A stretch of DNA of 42,520 nt from Clostridia bacterium (GTDB lineage Bacteria > Bacillota > Clostridia > Oscillospirales > CAG-272), in the NCBI GenBank assembly GCA_017503285.1, contig JAFVTH010000011.1:101556-144075 (forward strand), in the 5' to 3' direction. Position numbers and translations under genes: made by a program. Positions 24,701 through 32,138 of this stretch are shown here, piece after piece; position 1 is the stretch's first letter, and each line of letters begins with the position of its first letter. Below the pieces are notes generated by a model. It had not been told where the DNA came from. It saw nothing but the letters and a program-made list of their open reading frames with translations, and ran no database searches.

Positions 24701-27244
24701 ATGCAGGATAGCTTTACCTTCTCTGACACACCTGTCAGCGGAGGAGATAGCACTGATGACGGTAAGGTATATGGTGGCGGAACACTTGCTTATGGCGAAA
24801 ACACAGTTGTGGTAACAGCTGATGATAAGGCTGCAGGCTCCTTTACACTTACATTTATCGCAGACAAGACAACAGAGCACAAGTTCTCCTCAGGCAACCT
24901 ATACATTCAAAAGGTTACAGGTCCTGACGGCGACATTGCAAAGGTTGACTATATGTACTCCCTTGTTGAGGGCACAGAGTACACCTTGACAATTAGCTTT
25001 ATGCTTGCTCAAGCAGGTGAGCATGATATGATTATCTCTACACCTAACTATGTTGAGCCTTCCAATGATACAGCTGATGTAGTTGGTTCCTATTCAAATG
25101 TAAATGGTTACAATCTATTCATTATGGAAAATTCCTTTGAACCAAATGCAGGCGATTACATCGTAGAGATTTATAATGACAGCTATTCAGTAGACCTTTA
25201 CTTTACAGTTGTTGCTACAGCAAATGGCGATGGTTCATACACACTTGCACTTGAATATGTTTCCCGTCCTGACTACGAGAGTGGTACAGACAGTGTTGAT
25301 GCAATCCTTGCAGAAACATTTGTTGTAACTCCTGGCGCAGGCGAAGATGAGGGCGGAGAAGAAGATGACAAGACTCCTTTGGAGGCTCTTAACGGAACTT
25401 ATTTAGACGCGGCTCTTGAAGGAAACAACGTTGGCTTCATTCAAGACACAGACACAAGCGTTTACTACCTCAACGTTTATGGTGGTACACAAGACCTTTA
25501 CTACACAGCAGTTCCAACAGAGAACGCTGATGGCACAATAACACTCGCGCTTACACTTTGCACAGACCACTGGTCATATTTCGGCAATGTTGTAACTGAC
25601 GAGTACGAGCTTGACGGTAAGACAGTTGTAGCTGCACCGGCTGGCGACTCATGGACCTTTACAGTTGAAAGCGCTGGCTCAGGGGATGAGGACACAGCTG
25701 ACGGTACATTTGAAAACCCATATGAGCTTAAGGAAAGCAACACCTGTGAGTTCCCAGGTGGAGGCGACTTTGTATGGTATGCATTTACTGCACCAACAGC
25801 AGGTAAGGCAACAATTTCAGTTTCAAGCGATGACTACTTCTGGGCTTACGCATTTAACGCATCTTCCGTAGAAAACGTTGGTCAAGTTCCAACAGCAAGC
25901 CTTGATGTAACAGCTGGCCAAACAATTTACATTGGTATGGCATCTTACTCATACGACCCAGCAACCATTGAATTTACAGCAACATTTGAGCCAAGCGCAG
26001 GTGGCTCTGATGAGCCTGCACAAGGCACAAGCACAAACCCATTTGAGCTTCAAGAAAGCAACACCTGTGAATTTGCTGGTGGTAACGGCTTTGTTTACTA
26101 CGTATACACAGCAACAGAGGCTGGTTCTCTTACAATCACTGTTAATACACAGGATTCCTACTGGTGCTTCGGTGCTGACGTAAACAACATGGAAAACATC
26201 GGTAATGTTCAAACTGCAACATTCCCACTTAACGCAGGCGATGTTGTTTATGTAGGAATGTCAACTAACTCTACGAACGCTGGCACAGTTGAGTTTACAG
26301 CTACATTTGCAGCTGGCTCAAGCGAGGAAACAATTGTTGAAACTCCACTTGTAATGGGCAATAACTCTGTAAATGCAGCAGATATCTACTTTGCTTACAC
26401 AGCTACTGCAGATATTGAGCTCGCAGTTCAGGTTGGCAACCCTGCAATGGGCGCAGTTACAGTTACCTACACAATCAATGGTGGTACTGAAATTGCACTT
26501 ACAAATGGCGAGACAACAAATATTACACTTACAGCAGGCGACAAGCTTGTTATCGCTGCAAAGACAACAAGTGGCTATCAGACAATCGCAGTTTCTGAGG
26601 TTGTAGCAGCTCCTGAGGCTGGTACATCTGAAAACCCAATCGTTGTTGAAACTCTCCCGTATGAAATTAAGTACACTGGCAACCACGACTACTACTACGC
26701 ATATACAGCAACCGAGGACATCGTTCTCACAATCGTAGCTCCTACCGGATGCTATGTAAGTGAGACAGGCGTTACTGCAGTTAACAATGTTTATACAGTA
26801 TCTCTTACAGCTGGTCAAACAGTTGTTATGAACGTGTGGACAATGAGTGCTGCAGAAACTGAGTACACCTACACAATCACAGGCGCAGCTCCATCAACTG
26901 GTGAAGGCGAAGGTGGCGACGATGAAGGTGGCAGTGGCTCCGAGTCAACAGGCATTAATGGTACATACATCGGTGCTGGTACTAACTCAAGAGGAATGAA
27001 GTATACAATTGACACAGCTGCTGATACACTAGTTATCGTACGTGCACAGTCAGGTTCACTCACTGATTTCGAGGGTGGCACAACATACAACTTGACATAC
27101 TCTGAAATTCTTGCAAAGGCAACCAACGGTGCAACAGGTACAATATCAGGCACAAATATCAGTAACATCACATTTGCTGCAGATGGTACAATTGAAACTA
27201 TTACTTGGACTGGTGTAAATTACTCCAACTTTGCAAAGCAATAA
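21737..27244 (+). CDS. Giant repeat lipoprotein (1835 residues)
   Basis: A predicted surface lipoprotein: signal segment with lipobox LVAC (Cys22). Residues about 30-185 hold three to four repeats with HxHTF...W..D...HW.A..C and NNDGACDVC/GDGVCDTC, giving His, Cys and calcium-like Asp loops. Residues about 185-480 look like one larger domain without a family I recognise. The rest is a string of beta-sandwich modules, many opening with GT/S-x-x-x-P (for example GTEQDPYI, GTFENPYE, GTSTNPFE, GTSENPIV), joined by acidic Gly-rich linkers such as GGDEGDD. These modules resemble pre-peptidase C-terminal or carbohydrate-binding sandwiches. No catalytic motif or sortase signal is seen. It is monocistronic with its own promoter and terminator. 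Adhesion or glycan binding is plausible. Confidence 0.8.
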   Translation: MKRVLVALLCVLFVLCGVLVACDDGGEGAHVHTFKTTWSKDVSGHWYDATCGCEDAPKVVLAHSDANNDGACDVCTYTDHEHTYSEDYTADCTNHWNAADCGHVVAGINVEAHADGDGDGVCDTCKYVIEDLHQHIYATEWSHDGEYHWHAAICEHQVEVADKAAHVINDAGYCTVCDNKIKDVDTTDILAVLKAAIANNYKVVTGNVELEQIVYDGSEKNNTLTVLDKALDGVYFVLGNGQSYYFQKDYDENGTLIGGEQQWFEQISEEDIFGVKMDVNSYELDKIAGYPEKLQGYTYMPGSILAAGYDDTTTLAQTLYNFYDLMTNGENVSDATSNYDAETGKYSFSFTYFTVNEVTTQGVVSDIQLALYETEIEFTVNDDFVIDVANFQVKVYNYYDQGNAENDLVYDKATNTMTKTDEANPSYYIYDVYQTSGERTFTTPYPKASLLPQGINYYYVENFDFPNAFEFVIIDETPLGDTITIPAGTYAYFHIGDPYPSTSSLKFVEFSDVSFSFVNNDPTMDGKAWYDSDTPLLNGYVSYSNCLKIKLRDPGTYTVTFGFGEFEKVFTLVIPGEETPIVEPDTENKLNFYISDTNSYETDYEEYTATLGEGHYTFTLPAGVGMEVDGDRLLDFVETPNGGQVTIDLEANETIRIYFAAGNKAVYSVDVAYEAAEIEDDPIDIPDVNTKALNPNGNNQVEGSDIAFAYTPSTSGKLTIKYGGFVSLGGGTPTGTVVYTINGGEPVVVNGGNVDNVITLAAGDQLVITVLTNTYTTIISSWEATPDSGNEGGDEGDDTLQGSGTEQDPYIITTGDYVADYKGSDVGHVYYSFTATQSGFVTYTSTFDETPWFYLGQVSNEGAAESLSAFLPAGETIIIQVGDWDEREDQVPFTISFEAKTSDDFSALVGTWYAESDAGWAIVTYELTINANGTGTLSYDTGYGAIECAVYYVFVDGQNVTIGYRTTSGAGSLECTYDGTTFACTSGAMQDSFTFSDTPVSGGDSTDDGKVYGGGTLAYGENTVVVTADDKAAGSFTLTFIADKTTEHKFSSGNLYIQKVTGPDGDIAKVDYMYSLVEGTEYTLTISFMLAQAGEHDMIISTPNYVEPSNDTADVVGSYSNVNGYNLFIMENSFEPNAGDYIVEIYNDSYSVDLYFTVVATANGDGSYTLALEYVSRPDYESGTDSVDAILAETFVVTPGAGEDEGGEEDDKTPLEALNGTYLDAALEGNNVGFIQDTDTSVYYLNVYGGTQDLYYTAVPTENADGTITLALTLCTDHWSYFGNVVTDEYELDGKTVVAAPAGDSWTFTVESAGSGDEDTADGTFENPYELKESNTCEFPGGGDFVWYAFTAPTAGKATISVSSDDYFWAYAFNASSVENVGQVPTASLDVTAGQTIYIGMASYSYDPATIEFTATFEPSAGGSDEPAQGTSTNPFELQESNTCEFAGGNGFVYYVYTATEAGSLTITVNTQDSYWCFGADVNNMENIGNVQTATFPLNAGDVVYVGMSTNSTNAGTVEFTATFAAGSSEETIVETPLVMGNNSVNAADIYFAYTATADIELAVQVGNPAMGAVTVTYTINGGTEIALTNGETTNITLTAGDKLVIAAKTTSGYQTIAVSEVVAAPEAGTSENPIVVETLPYEIKYTGNHDYYYAYTATEDIVLTIVAPTGCYVSETGVTAVNNVYTVSLTAGQTVVMNVWTMSAAETEYTYTITGAAPSTGEGEGGDDEGGSGSESTGINGTYIGAGTNSRGMKYTIDTAADTLVIVRAQSGSLTDFEGGTTYNLTYSEILAKATNGATGTISGTNISNITFAADGTIETITWTGVNYSNFAKQ
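25703..26310 (+). repeat. Tandem duplicated module inside the giant lipoprotein gene
   Basis: Two adjacent copies of about 107 codons (starts 25703 and 26024). Copy 1 begins GTFENPYELKESNTCEF, copy 2 GTSTNPFELQESNTCEF; both continue through a Y-x-A/V/F-T-A segment, an ENVGQVPTA / ENIGNVQTA segment, an AGQTIYIGM / AGDVVYVGM strand and end in EFTATF. Confidence 0.85.
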
Positions 27245-27270
27245 TTTAAGGAAAATATTCCTAAACAAAT

Positions 27271-27305
27271 AAAAAGGGCTATCCCAATCGAGATAGCTCT
27301 TTTTC
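27271..27305 (+). terminator. Terminator after the giant lipoprotein gene
   Basis: Stem AAAAAGGGCTATC, loop CCAATCGA, stem GATAGCTCTTTTT with one G-T pair. Confidence 0.88.
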
Positions 27306-27343
27306 TTATTATATAAATAATGTAGCAAATTTCCCACTTATCC

Positions 27344-27372
27344 TTGAAAAATAGAAGTGAAAGGATTATACT
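27344..27372 (+). promoter_or_regulatory. Promoter for the glycerol-1-phosphate dehydrogenase gene
   Basis: TTGAAA (27344-27349), 17-base spacer, TATACT (27367-27372), no extended -10. The TTG of the -35 box is in frame with the gene and is a false start. Confidence 0.72.
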
Positions 27373-27421
27373 AATAAGTAGAAGCAAAAGATTTGGACTA
27401 AGAAAAGCCAAGGAGCAAAGT

Positions 27422-28681
27422 ATGAGCATTAATGAAATATTAAAGGGCATAAAATGCCCTGCCTGTGGTAAAATCCACACCTGCCCAATTAAAGAGGTTT
27501 ATATAGAAAGTGGCGCAACAAAGCACCTTGCCGACCTTACAGCTGACTACAAAAGCATACTTATAGTTGCTGACGAAAATACATACGGCGCATGTGGCAA
27601 GGATGTTGAAGCTGCACTTAACGAAAAGCAGCTAACATCTGTTATTTTCCCCGGCAGCACCGTGCTTATTCCCAATGAGCAGGCGTCAGATGCAGTATGC
27701 GCAAAAATCAGTGGCATAGACCTTATTGTGGGCATCGGCTCCGGAGTTATACAGGACCTTTGCAAATACGTTTCCTTGGTGCAAAATATCCCTTATATCA
27801 TCGTAGCCACAGCCCCATCAATGGACGGCTACGCATCAAGTGGCGCTGCTATGATTTTAAGGGGGATGAAGGAGACAGTAAAGGCAGGGCTGCCCCTTGC
27901 CATTGTGGCAGATACCAAGGTGCTTAAAAATGCACCAATGGAAATGATAAGAGCAGGCTATGGCGATATTATCGGCAAGTATTCTGCCTTAAACGACTGG
28001 CGTCTTTCCCACATAGTAAATGATGAATATCTGTGTGATTATATCTATAATACCACCTATGATATGATAGAAAAAACCAAAAAGACAGCCACAGGGCTGA
28101 CCCGAAGGGACGAAAACAGCGTAAAAACTCTTATGGAGGCGCTTATTGTGGTTGGCATTATGATGAGCTTTTTGGGCAACTCTCGCCCCGCCTCCGGTAG
28201 TGAGCATCATCTTTCCCACTTCTTTGAAATTACAGGCATCGTTAAAAACCAGCCATATCTTGCCCACGGCATAGACGTGGCATATTCCACCGTTGTTACC
28301 GCAAAAATCAGAAGGGAAATTTTGCAAAAGCCCTTCCCCAAGGTGCAGTATATAGAGCCAAGGGAGGAATACCTTTCAAATATTAAAAAGCACTACGGCA
28401 CAGTAGCCCAGGGCTGTATTGACCTGCAAAAGCGTCTTGGCACCTACGAAAGGGACAGAATTTCCATCTATCTTGAAAATGAAGAAAAAATAAAACAGGT
28501 TCTTAAGGATATGCCCGCCCCCGAGGAAATAGAAGAAATGCTAAATCGGGTAGGTTTATATTCCAAGGAGTATTACGACCTTTACGGCAAGGAGAAAATA
28601 GAGGGCGCAATCAAGTACGCAAAGGATCTAAAGGACAGATATACCGTGCTTTGGTTAAACTACGACATGTTGGAGAATTAA
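27422..28681 (+). CDS. egsA: sn-glycerol-1-phosphate dehydrogenase family protein
   Basis: Iron-alcohol-dehydrogenase-fold enzyme related to archaeal EgsA and Bacillus AraM, which reduce dihydroxyacetone phosphate to sn-glycerol 1-phosphate with NAD(P)H. The 419-residue protein has an N-terminal CPACGKIHTCP segment, the nucleotide-binding GIGSGVIQDLCKYVS, the MDGYASSGAAMI motif, GYGDIIGKYSALNDW, and RPASGSEHHLSHFFE, whose Asp and His residues are the expected Zn/Ni ligands (also HGIDVAYST). The start is ATG 27422 after AAGGAG; an in-frame TTG at 27344 lies in the promoter. It is co-transcribed with a HAD phosphatase one base downstream. No PcrB-like prenyltransferase is in view, so a lipid role is unproven; AraM-type genes often sit with sugar genes. 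Confidence 0.86.
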   Translation: MSINEILKGIKCPACGKIHTCPIKEVYIESGATKHLADLTADYKSILIVADENTYGACGKDVEAALNEKQLTSVIFPGSTVLIPNEQASDAVCAKISGIDLIVGIGSGVIQDLCKYVSLVQNIPYIIVATAPSMDGYASSGAAMILRGMKETVKAGLPLAIVADTKVLKNAPMEMIRAGYGDIIGKYSALNDWRLSHIVNDEYLCDYIYNTTYDMIEKTKKTATGLTRRDENSVKTLMEALIVVGIMMSFLGNSRPASGSEHHLSHFFEITGIVKNQPYLAHGIDVAYSTVVTAKIRREILQKPFPKVQYIEPREEYLSNIKKHYGTVAQGCIDLQKRLGTYERDRISIYLENEEKIKQVLKDMPAPEEIEEMLNRVGLYSKEYYDLYGKEKIEGAIKYAKDLKDRYTVLWLNYDMLEN

Positions 28682-28682
28682 A

Positions 28683-29405
28683 ATGGATAAAAGTAAAATA
28701 AAGGTTGTCGCCTTCGACTTAGACGGCACCTTGACTCAACACAAGGAAAAGCTTTGTAGGGAGCACAGACAAATCCTTGACACACTTGCAAAAAGCTATA
28801 AGCTTTTGATGGTTGGCGCAGGACAGGTCCACAGGATATTTAATCAAATGGAAAAATACCCTATTGATATCATAGGAAACTATGGTTTACAATACGCAAC
28901 CTATAACGAAAAAACAGGGGAGCTTGATATAAAAAGAGACCTGACCTTTGAGGCAAACCGTGAGGAAATAGAAGAAAAGGTTACATATTTAAGAAACAAG
29001 CACGGCTTTACCGCCTTCCGTGGGGACAATGTTGAATACCACGCCTCCGGCTGTATCACATTTCCCATCTTGGGTACTAAGGCAATTCAAGAGGACAAGC
29101 TTGCCTTTGACCCGGATAGAAAAAAGAGAAGAGCCATTTATAAGGAGGTTTGCGGCCTGTTTTCTGAATACAACGTTTTCGTTGGTGGCTCATCGTCCTT
29201 TGATATGTCCCCCAAGCCATATAATAAGTGCTACGCACTTGATTTATGGTGCTTGGAAAACGGCATAAGCCACGACAGCGTTGCTTATATAGGAGATGAC
29301 TATGGCATGGGCGGAAATGATGAGTCTGTTTACCTTTCCGACTATAACTATCTAACCATAGACAGCTATCTTGACCTGCCACAGGTTATAAAACCCCTAC
29401 TATAA
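28683..29405 (+). CDS. HAD-superfamily phosphatase, phosphomannomutase-like (type IIB cap)
   Basis: A 240-residue protein with HAD motif I FDLDGTLT (Asp12, Asp14), a mid-chain cap region, and the C-terminal YIGDDYGMGGND motif IV. The cap and linker (FPILGTKAIQEDKLAFDPDRKKR, here split by position near 125-147, and GGSSSFDMSPKPYNKCYALD near 163) are closest to eukaryotic-type phosphomannomutase and sucrose-phosphatase-like HADs. It starts one base after the dehydrogenase stop, with TTGGAG upstream. Possible substrates are a hexose phosphate or glycerol 1-phosphate made by its neighbour; sequence alone does not decide. A strong terminator follows. Confidence 0.83.
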   Translation: MDKSKIKVVAFDLDGTLTQHKEKLCREHRQILDTLAKSYKLLMVGAGQVHRIFNQMEKYPIDIIGNYGLQYATYNEKTGELDIKRDLTFEANREEIEEKVTYLRNKHGFTAFRGDNVEYHASGCITFPILGTKAIQEDKLAFDPDRKKRRAIYKEVCGLFSEYNVFVGGSSSFDMSPKPYNKCYALDLWCLENGISHDSVAYIGDDYGMGGNDESVYLSDYNYLTIDSYLDLPQVIKPLL

Positions 29406-29408
29406 GAA

Positions 29409-29447
29409 AAAATCTCAGACACGTGTCTGAGATTTTCTATTTTTTGT
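29409..29447 (+). terminator. Terminator after the HAD gene
   Basis: Perfect palindrome AATCTCAGACACGTGTCTGAGATT followed by T-rich sequence ending TTTTTT; the flanking A-run makes it potentially bidirectional. Stem given as AATCTCAGAC / GTCTGAGATT. Confidence 0.85.
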
Positions 29448-29456
29448 CAAAAAAGG

Positions 29457-29485
29457 TTGATAGAAAAGCACTAAAATGATATAAT
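29457..29485 (+). promoter_or_regulatory. Promoter of the ECF S-component / LarA-like operon
   Basis: TTGATA (29457-29462), 17-base spacer, perfect TATAAT (29480-29485), extended -10 TGA. No riboswitch-like structure fits in the short leader. Confidence 0.82.
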
Positions 29486-29517
29486 AAGCTTGTAAAGAAA
29501 GCAAAGGAGGTAAGTAT

Positions 29518-30060
29518 ATGCAAGCATCGAAAATAAAGCGCCTTGTTTACGCATCACTATTTTTGGCGCTTGGCATGGTTTTGCCCTTCCTTACAGGACA
29601 AATTAAGGAAATAGGGGATTCCTTACTGCCTATGCACCTTGCTGTTATGCTTTGTGGGCTTATTTGCGGTCCTTACTATGGCGGCGCTGTGGGAATAATG
29701 CTTCCTTTCTTGCGCTCCTTGCTTTTTGGTATGCCTCCCCTTTATCCCAATGCTGTTTGGATGGCAGTGGAGCTTGCCACCTACGGCTTTGTTATCGGCT
29801 GGCTCTATGCAAAATCTATTAAAAATCATATAGCTTACATATATGTGTGCCTTGTTGCCTCAATGGTTGCAGGCCGTGTTACCTGGGGCATTACCAAGTC
29901 CATATTACTTGGCATAGCAGGCAAAAGCATAACAATCGGCGTTTTGATTGCCGATGGTGTTATAGATGCAATTCCCGGTATAATTTTACAGCTTTTATTA
30001 ATTCCGTTTATTATGCATTTAATAACTAAAAGAAGGGTAGTAAAAAATGAAAAAAATTAG
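29518..30060 (+). CDS. ECF transporter substrate-binding (S) component
   Basis: A 180-residue membrane protein with about six hydrophobic segments. The start (KIKRLVYASLFLALGMVLPF) and the segment PMHLAVMLCGLICGPYYGG are typical of ECF S-components of the folate/pantothenate-type family. S-components capture a vitamin, cofactor precursor or metal and work with a shared EcfAA'T module, which is not in this window. The ligand cannot be read from sequence. It is the first gene of the operon with the LarA-like enzyme, whose ATG lies inside its 3' end (14-base overlap), so the ligand may serve that enzyme (inference). The start has AAAGGAGG. Confidence 0.85.
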   Translation: MQASKIKRLVYASLFLALGMVLPFLTGQIKEIGDSLLPMHLAVMLCGLICGPYYGGAVGIMLPFLRSLLFGMPPLYPNAVWMAVELATYGFVIGWLYAKSIKNHIAYIYVCLVASMVAGRVTWGITKSILLGIAGKSITIGVLIADGVIDAIPGIILQLLLIPFIMHLITKRRVVKNEKN

Positions 30061-31321
30061 TTTTCCCTATGGCAAAGAGGAGCTTACCTATTGCTTTAAG
30101 GACCAGGAGCTAATCGGCGTTTTAGAGTCCTCTATAAATACATATAAGCCGGAGTGCGGACAGGTGGAGCTTGTTAAAAGGGCAATGGAAAGCCCGGAGG
30201 GCAAAAGCCTATACACTCTTGCGCAGGGCAAGAAAAATGTTGTTATTATCGCCAGCGACCACACGCGCCCCGTGCCAAGCAAAATCATAATGCCGCTTAT
30301 GCTTGAGGAAATAAGAAAGGCATCTCCGAATTGCAAAATCACAATCCTTATTGCAACAGGCTGTCACCGTGGTACAACTAAGGAAGAGCTTGTTTCCAAA
30401 TTTGGCAAGGAAATAGTTGAAAACGAGGATATTTATATTCACGACTGTGATGAAAGAGATATGCTTGTAAATATAGGCACATTACCCTCCGGTGGAGAGT
30501 GCGAGATAAACAGGCTTGCCTACGAGGCAGATTTGCTAGTGTCCGAGGGGTTTATTGAGCCGCACTTTTTTGCAGGCTTTTCAGGTGGGCGCAAAAGCGT
30601 TTTACCGGGCATTTGCGGCAGAAGCACGGTTTTGGCAAACCACTGCTCAGAGTTTATAGCAAATCCAAATTGCCGCACAGGCATTCTTGAGAACAACCCA
30701 ATGCATAATGATATGCTTTGGGCAGCAGAAAAGGCAAAGCTTGCCTATATTGTAAACGTTATTCTAAACGACAAAAAGGAAATAATCTTTGCCACCGCAG
30801 GAGATTTTAAGAGTGCCCACAAAAAAGGTACAGACTTTCTTTCATCCCTCTGCGGTGTTAAGGCTTGTGAGGCTGACGTGGTTATAACCACAAACGGCGG
30901 TTATCCGCTTGACCAAAACGCATATCAAGCGGTAAAGGGTATGACCGCTGCTGAGGCAACCGTTAAAAGGGATGGCGTAATTATTATGCTTGCAAGCTCA
31001 GACGACGGCGTAGGCGGCGCTCATTTTTATAAACAGCTTTCAGAGGAAAAGGACATAAATAAAACCATGGCGCTGTTTTTGTCCCGCCAAAGAAATGAAA
31101 CTGTTCCCGACCAATGGCAAACACAGGTTCTTCTCCGTGTGCTTATGCACGCAAGGGTAATTTTTATATCTCAGCTTGAGGATGAGGTGGTTGAAAATAT
31201 GCATCTTATCCCTGCCCATTCCATTGATGAGGCGCTTATAAAGGCAAGAGAGATTTTAGGAAGGGAAGACATTAAAATCGTGGCAATCCCCGATGGAGTG
31301 TCTGTTATTTTAGAAAAATGA
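30047..31321 (+). CDS. LarA-family nickel-pincer racemase/epimerase
   Basis: LarA proteins (DUF2088) interconvert alpha-hydroxyacid stereoisomers with a covalently bound nickel-pincer nucleotide. This 424-residue homologue has the key residues of Lactobacillus LarA offset by one: Arg74 in SDHTRP, His107 in ATGCHRGTT, His173 and Lys183 in PHFFAGFSGGRKSVLPG, and His199 in VLANHC. The 10- and 16-residue spacings from His to Lys to His match exactly, so cofactor attachment (Lys), nickel ligation (His) and the catalytic His pair appear intact. Whether the substrate is lactate, malate, a sugar acid or another 2-hydroxyacid is open. larB, larC and larE are not in the window. Its stop overlaps the SDR start (ATGA). 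Confidence 0.9.
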   Translation: MKKISFPYGKEELTYCFKDQELIGVLESSINTYKPECGQVELVKRAMESPEGKSLYTLAQGKKNVVIIASDHTRPVPSKIIMPLMLEEIRKASPNCKITILIATGCHRGTTKEELVSKFGKEIVENEDIYIHDCDERDMLVNIGTLPSGGECEINRLAYEADLLVSEGFIEPHFFAGFSGGRKSVLPGICGRSTVLANHCSEFIANPNCRTGILENNPMHNDMLWAAEKAKLAYIVNVILNDKKEIIFATAGDFKSAHKKGTDFLSSLCGVKACEADVVITTNGGYPLDQNAYQAVKGMTAAEATVKRDGVIIMLASSDDGVGGAHFYKQLSEEKDINKTMALFLSRQRNETVPDQWQTQVLLRVLMHARVIFISQLEDEVVENMHLIPAHSIDEALIKAREILGREDIKIVAIPDGVSVILEK

Positions 31322-32109
31322 AGGATGTTTTAGTTACCGGTGCATACGGTGGCATGGGTAGAGAGGCAGTCCTTTACTTAGCTTCGCTGGGCTATCGTGT
31401 TTTCGCACTTGACAGGGTGATAAACGACCCTGAGGAAAATATAATACCCATAAAGGCAAACCTTACAAGCAGTGAGGATGTAAAAAACGCATATCAAGCA
31501 GTAAGAGAAAAAACCGATGAGCTATATGCAATTATCCACTTTGCAGGTATCTATATGTTAGATTCTCTTGTGGAAATGGACGAGAGTGAGTTCCGTCGTA
31601 TTTTTGATATAAACCTAACCGGTGCGTACTTAATAAACAAAGCATTTCTTCCACTTCTTAAAAGGGGTAGCCGTATTCTTATAACTACAAGTGAGCTGGC
31701 CCCCCTTGACCCCTTGCCCTTTACAGGCATTTATGCAATAACCAAGGCAGCCCTTGATAAATACGCATATTCCTTGCGTATGGAGCTTCAGCTTCTTGGT
31801 ATATATGTTTCCGTTTTGCGCGCAGGTGCAGTGAAAACAAATATGCTTGGGGCATCAACTGACGCACTTGAACGGTTTACCGAAAAAACAGAGCTTTATT
31901 CCTGTAACGCAAAGCGCTTCAGAAAAATTGTAAACAGCGTTGAGGCAAGGTGTATACATCCAAAAATCCTTGCAAAAAAGGCTGTAAAAATTATTTCCAA
32001 AAAACGTCCTACCTTTGCATATTCCATAAACCGCAACCCCTTGCTTCTTATGCTAAACGCATTACCAAAGCGCACTCAGCTATGGATAATTGACAAGGTG
32101 CTAAAATAG
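31318..32109 (+). CDS. Short-chain dehydrogenase/reductase
   Basis: A classical SDR of 263 residues. TGAYGGMG (7-14) is the nucleotide-binding glycine motif, HFAG (74-77) replaces NNAG, DINLTGAY (97-104) holds the catalytic Asn, and Ser125, Tyr139 and Lys143 form the Ser-Tyr-x3-Lys active site (YAITK). The cofactor preference is unclear; Asp32 after the second strand (ALDR) favours NAD(H). A C-terminal extension (KRPTFAYSINRNPLLLMLNA) resembles SDRs acting on lipids or sterols as well as sugars. Four-base overlap with the LarA-like gene implies coupled expression and a shared pathway, for example oxidation or reduction of the hydroxyacid. Confidence 0.9.
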   Translation: MKDVLVTGAYGGMGREAVLYLASLGYRVFALDRVINDPEENIIPIKANLTSSEDVKNAYQAVREKTDELYAIIHFAGIYMLDSLVEMDESEFRRIFDINLTGAYLINKAFLPLLKRGSRILITTSELAPLDPLPFTGIYAITKAALDKYAYSLRMELQLLGIYVSVLRAGAVKTNMLGASTDALERFTEKTELYSCNAKRFRKIVNSVEARCIHPKILAKKAVKIISKKRPTFAYSINRNPLLLMLNALPKRTQLWIIDKVLK

Positions 32110-32138
32110 TGCTAAAACAATTTTAGGAGAAAAATTAA

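Noticed and set aside
26318-26818. 166-codon antisense frame opposite the giant lipoprotein
   Set aside because: Extremely Cys/Asn-rich, as expected from the reverse complement of GCA/ACA-rich repeats; no start signals.
27344-27421. Longer start of the glycerol-1-phosphate dehydrogenase at TTG 27344
   Set aside because: The TTG is the -35 element; the -10 box would lie inside the coding region, and ATG 27422 has AAGGAG.
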